A stretch of 64,000 bases of DNA, taken from the NCBI RefSeq assembly GCF_002975275.1, contig NZ_PCOQ01000020.1, positions 1-64,000 on the forward strand, read 5' to 3'. Shown here one piece after another: positions 48,335 to 56,910 of the stretch. Each line of letters begins with the position of its first letter. Positions within the stretch are counted from its first letter, which is position 1. A program made the position numbers and the translations under genes. The notes beneath the pieces are model-generated. The model had not been told where the DNA came from. It did no database searches and was given only the letters and a program-made list of their open reading frames with translations. The stretch is from Achromobacter sp. MYb9. Its GTDB lineage: Bacteria > Pseudomonadota > Gammaproteobacteria > Burkholderiales > Burkholderiaceae_B.

Positions 48335-49297
48335 TCAGGCCGGACTGGCGCTTGCGGCCAGGCCGAGCTTGGCCATCTGGTGCCGAAGCGCATGGCGCGA
48401 CAGTCCCAGCGACTCGGCGGCGCGCCCGGCATGGCCGCCGGCGGCAGCCAGCGCCGTTTCTATCATGTCGCGCTGGAAGCGGCTTGTGCGTTCCGCATAA
48501 CCGCCTGCCTCCGTGATGGGCGCGCCGCGCACGATGCGTGCGGGCAGATGTTCCAGGCCGACCGTGTCGCCCGACTCCAGGATGCAGATTCGTTCCAGCA
48601 AATTGCCCAGTTCCCGCACATTGCCGGGCCAGGCATAGCGTCGAAAGGCCTGTTCGACGGCCGGGTCGATGCGCTTGAAGCCGCTGGCGTGTGTTCGGTT
48701 AAAGCGTGCCAGAAAGCGCTCGGCCAGCACGAAAACGTCGTCGCCGCGCTCGCGCAAAGGGGGCAGATTGATCGACACGACTTGCAGCCGATAATAAAGA
48801 TCGTCGCGGAATTTTCCGGCGTTGACCTCGCCCAGCAGGATCTTGTTGGTGGCGGCAATGAAGCGCACATCGGAGGACAGCTCGCGCACGCCACCGATGC
48901 GCCGGAAGCGTCGGCTGTCCAGCAAGGTGAGGATCTTGGCCTGCATCATGGGGTCAAGTTCGCGGACTTCATCCAGGAACACGCTGCCGCCATGCGCGAT
49001 CTCCAGCAGCCCCTCCTTGCGCGTCACGGCGCCCGTGAACGCGCCGCGTTCGTGGCCGAAAAGCTCCGACTCCAAAAGATTGCCGGGAATGGCCGCGCAG
49101 TTGATTTCGGTAAAGCCTTTGTCGGCCCGGCTGGAATGGTCATGCAAGGCCCGCGCCACCAGGCCTTTGCCCGTGCCGGTTTCGCCATAGATCAACACGG
49201 TGCTGGCGCGGCTGCGCGCCACGCGCAGCACAAGGTCGCGCAACGCGACAATGGACGCGTGGTCGCCAACAATGGTCTCGGCTAGGGGGGAAGTCAT
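48335..49297 (-). CDS. Sigma-54-dependent activator without sensor domain
   Basis: A 320-residue enhancer-binding protein. The AAA+ domain starts almost at once: Walker A GETGTGKG (38-45), the sigma-54 contact loop GAFTGA (85-90), Walker B SVFLDEV, and the RELGNL region near WPGNVRELGNLLERI. A C-terminal Fis-type HTH follows (HAGRAAESLGLSRHALRHQM). There is no receiver, GAF or PAS domain, as in PspF, so control must come from a partner protein or expression level. The ATG at 49297 was chosen from the conserved N-terminus; one at 49333 is possible. It is convergent to the AtuA operon and the nearest candidate to act on its sigma-54 promoter. Confidence 0.92.
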   Translation of the reverse strand: MTSPLAETIVGDHASIVALRDLVLRVARSRASTVLIYGETGTGKGLVARALHDHSSRADKGFTEINCAAIPGNLLESELFGHERGAFTGAVTRKEGLLEIAHGGSVFLDEVRELDPMMQAKILTLLDSRRFRRIGGVRELSSDVRFIAATNKILLGEVNAGKFRDDLYYRLQVVSINLPPLRERGDDVFVLAERFLARFNRTHASGFKRIDPAVEQAFRRYAWPGNVRELGNLLERICILESGDTVGLEHLPARIVRGAPITEAGGYAERTSRFQRDMIETALAAAGGHAGRAAESLGLSRHALRHQMAKLGLAASASPA

Positions 49298-49425
49298 CGG
49301 GCTCGGATAAAAACGGTCATGTCTGCCCGGCATTATCCGGATCCGGCGCCCGAGGCTCCATTCCGGCATACCCCTAGGGCGGTGATCATGTTGATGGCCT
49401 GGGCGCATCCGCACGGCGGAACTTG

Positions 49426-50175
49426 CTACCTGGCGGACAGCAATGCGCCGGCGCCCGATGTGACGGGTTCCAGGCCCAGGTGCCCAAGCATGCGCCAAAC
49501 CGTACACGCAGCCGTCGACACGACAGGAATGTCCATCGTGTCCTGCACGGACTGGAGCGCGGGTAACGATGGCATTTGCACGCAGGCCGAAAGCACCACG
49601 GCGTCGACGCCGCGCGTGTCCAGGCGCTTGACGTCTTCGATCAGCCGCATGGGATCGCGCCGGCCCACTTCGAGGTTGTCCGGAATTTCGAAGCTGAGGG
49701 CGTCCACGACCTCGATGCCCTCGTTTTCGATATAGGTGACCACCTGGTCGGTCAGTGGCCGCATGTACGGCGCCATCAAGGAGATCTTTCGCGCGCCCAG
49801 GTGGCGCAAACCGTCTATCAGCGCGCCCGCCGAGGTCATCACGGGCGCCTGGCAGTGGTTGGCGCGGGCGACCTCGCCAAGCTCGTCCTCCGTCTGACGA
49901 TGGTAGCCCGGCCCCATGGCCATGATGGCCACGAGGCAGGCGGTGCTGATGACGTCCATGCGTGCGTCGGCCAGTTCCGCGGCGCAGCGCAGCCCTTCAC
50001 GGTTCATGGCCTGTAGCTCGGCGGGGGTGACCTTATGCATGCGCATGCGGCTGCTATGGAACGTGAAGCGTTCTGGCCGCATGGCCTCTCGCGCTCGCAG
50101 CATGGCCGGGATTTCCGTTTCCATGGTGGTATTGGAACTGGGGACGATCTGACCGATGCGATATGGACGGCTCAT
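49426..50175 (-). CDS. maiA: Maleate cis-trans isomerase
   Basis: A 249-residue Asp/Glu-racemase-fold enzyme converting maleate to fumarate. It begins with YRIGQIVPSSNTTMETEIP and has FHSSRMRM, strongly like NicE/MaiA maleate isomerases of nicotinate degradation. The catalytic cysteines are Cys80 (ISTACLVA) and Cys198 (VVLSACVQM). It is last of the minus-strand aromatic operon, 17 bases after a Bug receptor gene. Its presence indicates that the pathway makes maleate, which then enters the TCA cycle as fumarate. Confidence 0.92.
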   Translation of the reverse strand: MSRPYRIGQIVPSSNTTMETEIPAMLRAREAMRPERFTFHSSRMRMHKVTPAELQAMNREGLRCAAELADARMDVISTACLVAIMAMGPGYHRQTEDELGEVARANHCQAPVMTSAGALIDGLRHLGARKISLMAPYMRPLTDQVVTYIENEGIEVVDALSFEIPDNLEVGRRDPMRLIEDVKRLDTRGVDAVVLSACVQMPSLPALQSVQDTMDIPVVSTAACTVWRMLGHLGLEPVTSGAGALLSAR

Positions 50176-50192
50176 GGTGTTTCCTTTGCGGA

Positions 50193-51182
50193 TCAATCCA
50201 GGGAAAGGTTGGCTTGCTTGACGATGTCGGCGAAGCGCGCCCAGTCCTGCTCCTGGGCGCGGGCGACGGTTGCGGCATCGCCGGCCCACGGTTCAAAGCC
50301 GAAGGTACGGAAACGCTCGCGCGCGGCGGGGGTTGCCAAGGCGGCGGCGATGTCGCCGTTCAGGCGCCGCACCACGTCGACCGATGTGCCTTTGGGTGCA
50401 AAGGCGGCTACCCAGGTCTTGAGTTCGAAATCACCGGGGCCGCCAGCTTCCGACACCGTCGGCACGTCGGAATACAGCGCCAGGCGGGCGGGCGCCGCAA
50501 GGGCCAACAGCCTGACCCGCTTGGCCTGGTACAGGTTCTGCACCGTCGCGGCCGTGCCGAAGGCCCAGTCCACCTCGCCATTGGCCACGGCCGTGTACAG
50601 CTGCGGCAGCTCTTTGAAGGGCACGTGCGTCATGGTCGTGCCGGTCTTGCGTTCGAACTGGGTCGACCCCAGGTGGGCCACGCTGCCCATTCCCCAGCTT
50701 CCGTAGGTCAGCAACCCCGGTTTCCGGCGTGCGGCATCGATCAGGTCGGTGACGCTGCGCCACGGCGAATTGGCCGAAACGACGATGAAGAAGTTAGTGG
50801 TGTAAATAGGGGCGACGGGGGTGAAGTCCCGCACGGGATCGAACGGCAGCTTGCTGTACAGATGGGGCTGCAGCGTCATGTGGGTGTTGTCCACCACCGC
50901 CAGGGAATAGCCGTCCGGCGCTGATCGCTTGATTTCGCCGATGGCCAGCCAGCCGTTGGCGCCGGGTTTGTTTTCGACGATGAAGGCCTGCTTCCAGGTG
51001 GCCGTCAATTGCTCGCCGATGATGCGGGTGACGGCATCCGGGCCGCTGCCAACAGAATAGGGCAGCACGGCGCGCACGCTGTGGCTGGGATAGCCGGATG
51101 GTTGCGCCTGGCTGGGCGGCGCAAAGGTAGCCGCCGCTACGGCGGTCAGGGCGATAGACGCCAGGATCAGGGTTTTTGTCAT
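50193..51182 (-). CDS. Bug/TctC-type periplasmic solute-binding protein
   Basis: A 329-residue precursor. The signal peptide ends near SQAQPS; Bug signatures are VRAVLPYSVGSGPDAVTRIIGEQL, VENKPGANGWLAIGEI and the MTHVPFKELPQLYTAVANGEVDWAFG segment. The start at 51182 has GGAGGAGAC directly upstream. It lies inside the aromatic operon, so it probably binds the aromatic acid or a related carboxylate for uptake, though no TctAB membrane genes are present. Confidence 0.93.
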   Translation of the reverse strand: MTKTLILASIALTAVAAATFAPPSQAQPSGYPSHSVRAVLPYSVGSGPDAVTRIIGEQLTATWKQAFIVENKPGANGWLAIGEIKRSAPDGYSLAVVDNTHMTLQPHLYSKLPFDPVRDFTPVAPIYTTNFFIVVSANSPWRSVTDLIDAARRKPGLLTYGSWGMGSVAHLGSTQFERKTGTTMTHVPFKELPQLYTAVANGEVDWAFGTAATVQNLYQAKRVRLLALAAPARLALYSDVPTVSEAGGPGDFELKTWVAAFAPKGTSVDVVRRLNGDIAAALATPAARERFRTFGFEPWAGDAATVARAQEQDWARFADIVKQANLSLD

Positions 51183-51207
51183 GTCTCCTCCATACTCCAT
51201 GGATGGT

Positions 51208-52374
51208 TTATCGGATGGTCTGGCCATCCTTGTTGTCGGCCGTCACGCCGGCCCGGGCTTCATAGGCCGCGGTAAACGCCGGGTCCCGCTGGCGCAAGTC
51301 TTCATGGCTGACCTGGCCGGTGCGCCGCATGTAGTCGTAGGCGAAAGACACCGGATTCAGGTGCATCTTGTCGGCGACGTTCTCGTACCAGTCCAGGCTG
51401 CGGGCGGCGGCCGCCTGGAAGTTGGACGAAGCCGGCCGACGCAGGGACTCGAAGACCGCGAAGGCGGCTTGCGTGTCGGCCGGGTGTTGTTTCAGCCCTT
51501 CATGCAAGGCAATCGCGTCCTGCATGGCCATGCGGGTGCCAGAGCCCAGGGAGAAATGCACGGTGCGCAAGGCGTCGCCCAGCAACAGGATGTTGCGGTG
51601 CGACCAGTTGTCGTTGCGCACGATGTTCGCCTCGAACCAGAGGGAACGATTGCCCAGCAGTTCATGGGCGCCCAGGTCGGCCCGGAACACGTCGGCGCAA
51701 TAGCGGCGGCCTTCTTCCTCGCTGGCGCAGTCCAGGCCCGCACGGCGCCAGGTATCGGGATCGACCTCGACCAGGAACGTGCTCAGTTCGGGGCTGTACT
51801 GATAGCTGTGGGCGATGAATATTCCGTGTCCGGTCTGGCGGAAGATCAGCGATACGGGGTGGAAGCGCTGGCGCGTGCCATACCAGGCGAACTTGTTGCG
51901 CCGGCGTTCGAAACTGGGCCGGAAATGATCGGCGAACTGCTTGCGCACGGCGCTGTTGGAGCCATCGGCGGCGACCACCATGTCGACCTCATCGGCCAGT
52001 TGCGAAACGTCCTCGACGCGATGGTCATGGGTAATGCGTACCCCGGCCTTCAAACAGGCCTGCTCCAGCACCTTCAGCATGTCCAGCCGCGAGGTGCGCG
52101 AGAAATGGTTGCCCTGTACCTGGATGCGTTCGCCCCTGTGCACGATCTCCATGTAGTTGCAGCGTTCGTGGTGCGCGACGAAGGCATGGAAGAACTCCGG
52201 GTCCGCCTCGCGCAGGAAGGCCAGGCCGATATCCGAAAACACCACGCCCCAGCCGTAGGTGGCGCCCTGTGGATTCTGCTCATAGACCTGTATGTCATGG
52301 CTGGGATCGTGCTTTTTGGCAAGCAGGGAGAAATACAGGCCGGCGGGGCCGGCCCCGATAACGGCGATCTTCAT
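51208..52374 (-). CDS. FAD-dependent monooxygenase (salicylyl-CoA 5-hydroxylase / anthraniloyl-CoA monooxygenase-like)
   Basis: A 388-residue class A flavoprotein hydroxylase. The FAD motif is KIAVIGAGPAGLYFSLL, the DG motif is VVAADGSNSAVRKQ, and the GD motif is ILLLGDALRTVHFSLGSGTRM. The family contains the hydroxylase half of anthraniloyl-CoA monooxygenase and salicylyl-CoA 5-hydroxylase (SdgC); the bifunctional versions near 770 residues carry an extra OYE domain, which is absent here. With the aryl ligase and thioesterase beside it, the likely reaction is ring hydroxylation of an aryl-CoA. The exact substrate is inferred. It lies 3 bases after the thioesterase gene. Confidence 0.88.
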   Translation of the reverse strand: MKIAVIGAGPAGLYFSLLAKKHDPSHDIQVYEQNPQGATYGWGVVFSDIGLAFLREADPEFFHAFVAHHERCNYMEIVHRGERIQVQGNHFSRTSRLDMLKVLEQACLKAGVRITHDHRVEDVSQLADEVDMVVAADGSNSAVRKQFADHFRPSFERRRNKFAWYGTRQRFHPVSLIFRQTGHGIFIAHSYQYSPELSTFLVEVDPDTWRRAGLDCASEEEGRRYCADVFRADLGAHELLGNRSLWFEANIVRNDNWSHRNILLLGDALRTVHFSLGSGTRMAMQDAIALHEGLKQHPADTQAAFAVFESLRRPASSNFQAAAARSLDWYENVADKMHLNPVSFAYDYMRRTGQVSHEDLRQRDPAFTAAYEARAGVTADNKDGQTIR

Positions 52375-52377
52375 GGT

Positions 52378-52848
52378 TCAGGACTCCTGGAGGGGCGCCG
52401 CCTGTGCGCAGGCGGTCTGATAGGCAAGCAAAGCATCGCGCATCGCGGTGGGAATGGGGATGGCCCGGCGTTCGCCGCGGGCCACGCAAACGGGCGTCAG
52501 CCGCGCATCGAAGGCAGGCAGGCCCTGCACGCTGGCCGCGATATGCAGGGTGTAGGAACGTTCGCCGATGCGTTCGACGTGAACCGCCATGTCGAACTCT
52601 TCGTCAGGCCATAGCGAAGCCTGGAAATCGAAGGCCAGCGCGCGCGTCGGGGTGCCGAAACCGTGTTCGTCTTTGAGGCGTTGCGGTGTGCCGCCGAGCA
52701 GCCGTCCATAGAAGAGTTCCGCGGCCGAGATCACGTATTCGCTGAAGGTAACGGTGTAGACCACGCCAGCGGGGTCGCAATCGCCCCATTTGACCCTTCG
52801 CCGGACGACGAAGGGCGTTACGCCGATCACATATTCGGTGCTGGTCAT
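52378..52848 (-). CDS. Hotdog-fold acyl-CoA thioesterase (4HBT-like)
   Basis: A 156-residue thioesterase. The active-site segment VKWGDCDPAGVVYTVTFSEY carries the aspartate of 4-hydroxybenzoyl-CoA thioesterases. It is expected to release free acid from the hydroxylated aryl-CoA. The start overlaps the ligase stop (ATGA) and the stop lies 3 bases before the monooxygenase gene, so ligase, thioesterase and hydroxylase are tightly coupled. Confidence 0.9.
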   Translation of the reverse strand: MTSTEYVIGVTPFVVRRRVKWGDCDPAGVVYTVTFSEYVISAAELFYGRLLGGTPQRLKDEHGFGTPTRALAFDFQASLWPDEEFDMAVHVERIGERSYTLHIAASVQGLPAFDARLTPVCVARGERRAIPIPTAMRDALLAYQTACAQAAPLQES

Positions 52849-54524
52849 GGCTGGCTTCCTGCCGCGCGGGCGGCCTCCTGGTTGAGAATTTCGCCGATCA
52901 TCCTGCGCAGGGCCGTCTTGTCGAGCTTGCCTACCTTGGTAATGGGGAACGCCTCGATGGCCTCGACGCGTTCGGGGCATTTGTATTTCGCCAGGCCCTG
53001 CGAAACCAGGAAGGACAACAGTTCCTGCACGGATGGGGCGGTGTGGCCTGGGCGCGGGATGACGAAGATGCAACCTTTTTCGCCATAGAAAGGGTCGGGC
53101 ATGGCGACCAGCCGCGCCTCGGACACCGCCGGATGCGCGCTGACCAAGGCTTCGACTTCCTCGCAGCCGATCTTCTCTCCGCCACGGTTGATGTTGTCGC
53201 GCAGACGGCCCTCGAAGGTGTAGTGGACCTGGCCATCGTGCACGTGCTCGGTCATCATGTCGCCGGTACGGTAGAAGCCATCCGAGGTATAGGCTTCGGC
53301 ATTGGCTTGTGGCGCGTCAAAAAAACCGGGCACCGTGGAAGGGCCTCGAAAACAAAGTTCGCCCATCTGGCCGGGCGCCGCGCGCGCTTCGCTGCCTGGC
53401 ACCAGCAGCCGGATCTCGTCTTCGGCGCTGCCCGAGCGGCCCTGGGTCTTGTGGCGCACATGGGCGGGCGCGCTGGCGGGAGAGCCCAGCAGCAGGCCTT
53501 CCGTGATGCCGAACAGGTTGGAGCAGGGGACGCCAAGGTGGGCTTCCAGGCGGTCGGCAGCGCTCATGGTGGTGAACAGCCGCAAAGAAGACAGGTCATG
53601 CCGCGCAAGATCGGCGTAGGCCATGAGCTGAGGAGCAATGGGCCCGATCGAAATGGCGCGGGTGACGCGATGGGCTTCGATGAGCTCAAGCATGCGCGGC
53701 ACATCCACCCGGGACATGAACACCGCCGACAGGCCCAGCAGAACCATCGGCATCAGCACGTAGACCTGGGCGGCGTTGTGCAGCAGGGGCAGGGCCCAGA
53801 TGATCCGATCGTCCTCGCGCAGTTCATAGCGCTCTGCACATGCCAGCGCGTGCGCCAGGTACTCGGCATGAAAGCGCGGAATGATCTTTGGCACCCCGGT
53901 TGTGCCGCCTGATAGCTGGAAGCCCAGCACATCCTCGCAACCGGGTTCCTGCCCGGCCAACATGTCACGCGCGCGCTCCAGCGGCATGCCGTCTATCAGC
54001 GCCTGCAGGCAGGCGCCCTCGGACGCCTGTCCGCGCGCCACGATCAGGTGCTCCAGCCCGGGATGGGCCTGCATCATCCGGGACGCGAACCCGGGCAAGT
54101 CGAAGGTGCTGAAATCGGCCTGGACAAAGTAGGCGCGCGCGCCCGACTGCCGGATCAATTGGCCGATCTCGAGTTCGCGATGCTGCGGCAGCGAACACAC
54201 AGGTACGATGCCTGCCTTGTAGCAGGCCAGCAGCGCAAGCGCGGTCTCCAGGGTGGTGCCCATCTGGAATATGGCGCGGTCGCCCGGACGCAGGCCGGCT
54301 TCCAGCAATGCCGCCCCGAGCCTTTCGCTGCGGGCGTCCAGCTCGGCGAAGCCCAGGCTTCCTTCGTCGGTGATGATGGCCGGGCGGTTGCCGCAGCGCC
54401 GCGCGGTTTCGCGCAAGGCTTGGCCGACCGTCAGCGGGCGCCAGGCGCCGCTGGCGAAATAGGCGCGGGCCCGTTCCTCGGGGTGATATATGACGCCCTC
54501 TATGGGGTAGCGAATGTTCCGCAT
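52845..54524 (-). CDS. Aryl acid AMP-forming ligase (salicylyl/2,3-dihydroxybenzoyl-AMP ligase type)
   Basis: A 559-residue adenylate-forming enzyme of the EntE-like group. The phosphate loop is LSGGTTGVPKIIPR, followed by LPLLHNAAQVYVL with an aryl-acid-type HN pair, LFGITEGLLLG, YRTGDMM, and the C-terminal lysine motif ITKVGKLDKTA. It should activate an aromatic carboxylate as AMP ester or CoA thioester. Neighbouring aryl-CoA hydroxylase and thioesterase favour CoA-ester formation for catabolism over siderophore synthesis, since no NRPS genes are nearby. The start is the ATG at 54524, with AGGAG upstream. Confidence 0.9.
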   Translation of the reverse strand: MRNIRYPIEGVIYHPEERARAYFASGAWRPLTVGQALRETARRCGNRPAIITDEGSLGFAELDARSERLGAALLEAGLRPGDRAIFQMGTTLETALALLACYKAGIVPVCSLPQHRELEIGQLIRQSGARAYFVQADFSTFDLPGFASRMMQAHPGLEHLIVARGQASEGACLQALIDGMPLERARDMLAGQEPGCEDVLGFQLSGGTTGVPKIIPRFHAEYLAHALACAERYELREDDRIIWALPLLHNAAQVYVLMPMVLLGLSAVFMSRVDVPRMLELIEAHRVTRAISIGPIAPQLMAYADLARHDLSSLRLFTTMSAADRLEAHLGVPCSNLFGITEGLLLGSPASAPAHVRHKTQGRSGSAEDEIRLLVPGSEARAAPGQMGELCFRGPSTVPGFFDAPQANAEAYTSDGFYRTGDMMTEHVHDGQVHYTFEGRLRDNINRGGEKIGCEEVEALVSAHPAVSEARLVAMPDPFYGEKGCIFVIPRPGHTAPSVQELLSFLVSQGLAKYKCPERVEAIEAFPITKVGKLDKTALRRMIGEILNQEAARAAGSQP

Positions 54525-54546
54525 GTCTGTCTCCTCCTTGTGGGGC

Positions 54547-55443
54547 TCACGCGGCCATGGGCTCGATTCTTACGTGATCGCGGTCCAGGACGGCGATGGT
54601 GCCGCTTACGCCGCCGGTGAACAGCCCATACCAGACGGCCGGCTTCAGGCCCAATGTCTTACGGCGGAATTCCAGAGGGGCGTCGCCCTGGATGCAATCG
54701 AAATACTCGCCCTGCACCACGGCGCAATCGTCGCGCTGTTCGGCGTCGCGCACGAGCGGTGCGAACTCCTCGACGCGCGGCACGAAAATGCGCACGCCGG
54801 GGCGCTTGCCATCGTGGTCCGATTGCAAGGCTTCGACCAGTGCCGCCTTGCGCGCCCAGATGCCGTCGATATGGCTGATGCGCGTGCCTGCGGCCAGCGC
54901 TTCATCCTCGGCCTGGATGGCGGCCTGCAGGGTCAGGTCCGCGTCCAGGGCATCGATCTTGCCCAGCGGCCGAAGTTTGCGCGTGAATTCGATGAAATAG
55001 CCGTTCGGGTCGCGCACGTAAATGGATTCGATCACCTCGTGGCGGGTCTCGACCGAGACCTCCAGGCCGGCGTCTTCCAGCTTTTTCTTCCAGGCCTTGA
55101 GCTCATCTTCGCTTTGCACCAGCCAGGCCGTATGCGTGGCGTCCCCGATATGGTCGTCGGGCAGCGGACGCATGCGGCTCCGCCCCTGCACGAACTCGGG
55201 TTCCTCCGAACCCAGGTAATAGAAGAAGGCAATCGTGCTGCCTTGGCCGCTATCGAAGAAAAAGTGCAGGAAGTCGGGATGTGTCCGTGGACCCCAGCCG
55301 CGTGCGGAAATGACGTGGACGAGGGGCAGTCCAAGGATGTCCCGGTAAAAGGCCACGGTGGCGCGCAGGCGCCAGGTGGGCCTGGCGGTGTGATCCACAC
55401 CGTGCAGCCTCAGCGGGCCGGGCATTGTTTGGCAGGAAGTCAT
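54547..55443 (-). CDS. VOC-family protein, extradiol ring-cleavage dioxygenase candidate
   Basis: A 298-residue protein. The N-terminal ~155 residues form a vicinal-oxygen-chelate domain with possible metal ligands His in GVDHTARP, His in GDATHTAW and Glu in GYFIEFTR, the glyoxalase/extradiol pattern. The remaining ~140 residues do not show a second clear VOC repeat, which is unusual for ring-cleavage enzymes of this length. In context it is the only candidate oxygenase for opening the ring. Gentisate 1,2-dioxygenases are normally cupins, so this would be a different solution if confirmed. It lies 22 bases before the ligase gene. Confidence 0.82.
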   Translation of the reverse strand: MTSCQTMPGPLRLHGVDHTARPTWRLRATVAFYRDILGLPLVHVISARGWGPRTHPDFLHFFFDSGQGSTIAFFYYLGSEEPEFVQGRSRMRPLPDDHIGDATHTAWLVQSEDELKAWKKKLEDAGLEVSVETRHEVIESIYVRDPNGYFIEFTRKLRPLGKIDALDADLTLQAAIQAEDEALAAGTRISHIDGIWARKAALVEALQSDHDGKRPGVRIFVPRVEEFAPLVRDAEQRDDCAVVQGEYFDCIQGDAPLEFRRKTLGLKPAVWYGLFTGGVSGTIAVLDRDHVRIEPMAA

Positions 55444-55466
55444 GCGGCTACTCCGTCAGTCGGTGA

Positions 55467-56726
55467 TTACAGGAAATGGGCTTGCAGCCAGGCGGCGAGT
55501 TCGCGGCCGGCGCGATAGCGCCCGGGCTCTTCACCGTCCTGCAGCGCACGGCCGTGGTGATCGCCGCGGATGCGTAAATGCTGCTTGTCGCGCGCAGCGA
55601 TGGCATCGTTGATGGCCCGCACGTCGGCTGGGAAACAGGCTTGGTCGCCGGTGTATTCAATAAGCAAGGTGGGCTGGACGATGGCCGGCGCGGTACGGGC
55701 AAGGGCGGCGTTGGAAGACAGGCCCGACCAGGTGGACAGCCAGCTTTCAGGCGTGCAAAAGCGTGCGAAACCCACCGCCCCATAGTTCGAGGCATAGGGG
55801 TCTTTGCCCCAAAGCGAGCCCGGGTGGCGGTCGGAAGGGTCCATCTCCAAGTCCAGGCAGCGCAGGTCCGCATCGGTGCGCCAGACGGTCAGGACAGGCG
55901 TATGGGCCGCCTGCCGACGGCGGCCGGCGGACGTGTCCGCACCGGTCTTCACCTGCTCGCGGGCTTGCTGGCGCGCGGCGATCATTCCGCGTGCCAGCGC
56001 ATCCAGTCGTTCGACGCGCGCCTGCTGCGCGGCCCGGTAGCGGGCAACGAAATCCGGCGCATAGCGCGCCTGGCCCTTTGGCCGGTAGCCATTGGCGGGA
56101 TCCAGCGGGTCCAGATCCGGCGTCACCGACAGCGCGTCGTTCTCATCGGCTACCGACGGGTCGATGCAGTTCATGAGCAAAGCGCCCTGGCCGGGATGCG
56201 GGCCGACCAGCACCATGCCCTGTACCCCGGGCATGTCCAATTCTTCAAGTCCGGTTCGCTTTCCCCCTGGCGTGCGTGCGAAACGCTGCGCGCCAGGCAG
56301 CGCCGATTGCTGCGCGTACAGCGAATAAAGGCCGGCGCCGCCCGAATTGCCCAGCAGCACGATGTGGGTGTAGCCCTGCTCACGTAGGAAACGCATGCCC
56401 GCGGCGACGTCATGCAGCGCGATTTCGTGTTCCAGGCGCAGGTCGTTGCCGACGGATCGCGCGCCTTGCGACCACGCCGCGCAGCCGGCCGCGACGATGT
56501 CGGGAATCAGGTAATGGCAGGCCATGAATTCGCGCGGGTGCATCACGCACACCACCACGTCGGGCCGTTTGCCGGCGGGCAGGTAGAGGGAGCCGGAGGT
56601 CGCGGCGCCATCGGCCGTGCGCAGCACGACATTGCGAGTCGAGGCGCCGGCCGGGAGGTCCCGGGGATTCCAGTCGGTGTTCAGGAAGCCCGCGTTGACC
56701 GGGCCCGTAGAGGTTTCGATTGCCAC
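55467..56726 (-). CDS. Alpha/beta hydrolase, candidate C-C bond hydrolase of the pathway
   Basis: A 419-residue serine hydrolase. The nucleophile elbow is IVLLGNSGGAGLYSLY (GxSxG); a possible histidine lies in RGDHHGRALQDG near the C-terminus and an acid in LLIEYTGDQACFP. It is longer than common meta-cleavage hydrolases because of an inserted central region with Arg-rich helices. The GTG start at 56726 has AAGGAG upstream. First gene of the aromatic operon. A hydrolysis of maleylpyruvate or a similar ring-fission product to maleate would feed the maleate isomerase at the other end; this is inferred. Confidence 0.85.
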   Translation of the reverse strand: MAIETSTGPVNAGFLNTDWNPRDLPAGASTRNVVLRTADGAATSGSLYLPAGKRPDVVVCVMHPREFMACHYLIPDIVAAGCAAWSQGARSVGNDLRLEHEIALHDVAAGMRFLREQGYTHIVLLGNSGGAGLYSLYAQQSALPGAQRFARTPGGKRTGLEELDMPGVQGMVLVGPHPGQGALLMNCIDPSVADENDALSVTPDLDPLDPANGYRPKGQARYAPDFVARYRAAQQARVERLDALARGMIAARQQAREQVKTGADTSAGRRRQAAHTPVLTVWRTDADLRCLDLEMDPSDRHPGSLWGKDPYASNYGAVGFARFCTPESWLSTWSGLSSNAALARTAPAIVQPTLLIEYTGDQACFPADVRAINDAIAARDKQHLRIRGDHHGRALQDGEEPGRYRAGRELAAWLQAHFL

Positions 56727-56767
56727 GTCTGTCTCCTTCCAAGCTGTAATGCAGCCTGTTTTGTCGC

Positions 56768-56796
56768 ATTAGACAAATATTCGACGTGCGTGTCAA
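56768..56796 (-). promoter_or_regulatory. Near-consensus sigma-70 promoter of the aromatic operon
   Basis: On the minus strand: TTGACA (56796-56791), 17 bases, TCTAAT (56773-56768). The start would be near 56761, about 35 bases before the hydrolase GTG. The -35 box and most of the spacer lie inside TetR operator 1, so repressor binding should block polymerase. Confidence 0.7.
56781..56796. promoter_or_regulatory. TetR operator 1
   Basis: TCGACGTGCGTGTCAA, an imperfect dyad matching operator 2 at 13 of 16 positions, 30 bases from it. It covers the -35 region of the minus-strand promoter. Confidence 0.6.
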
Positions 56797-56810
56797 TTAA
56801 AGTAAATAAT

Positions 56811-56826
56811 TTGACGTGAGCGTCAA
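56811..56826. promoter_or_regulatory. TetR operator 2
   Basis: TTGACGTGAGCGTCAA: a perfect 6-bp dyad with 4-base spacer. Its left arm may double as the -35 of the tetR promoter (AT-rich -10-like stretch near 56834-56841), implying autoregulation. Confidence 0.65.
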
Positions 56827-56910
56827 TTTGAGGAAAATAATGGCTGATCCGACGGGCCGCGAAACCACGCGCGGACCGTCCTCGTGTAGCAATGAAGGGA
56901 CACCGCAACC

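Noticed and set aside
49426-50175. Maleate isomerase as evidence for a nicotinate degradation (nic) cluster
   Set aside because: The gene is NicE-like, but none of the nicotinate hydroxylase, NicC, NicX, NicD or NicF genes is present, so a different source of maleate is more likely.
52845-54524. The aryl-AMP ligase as part of a catechol siderophore pathway (EntE)
   Set aside because: There are no isochorismatase, dehydrogenase or NRPS genes nearby. The neighbours are an aryl-CoA hydroxylase, thioesterase and maleate isomerase, which indicate catabolism.
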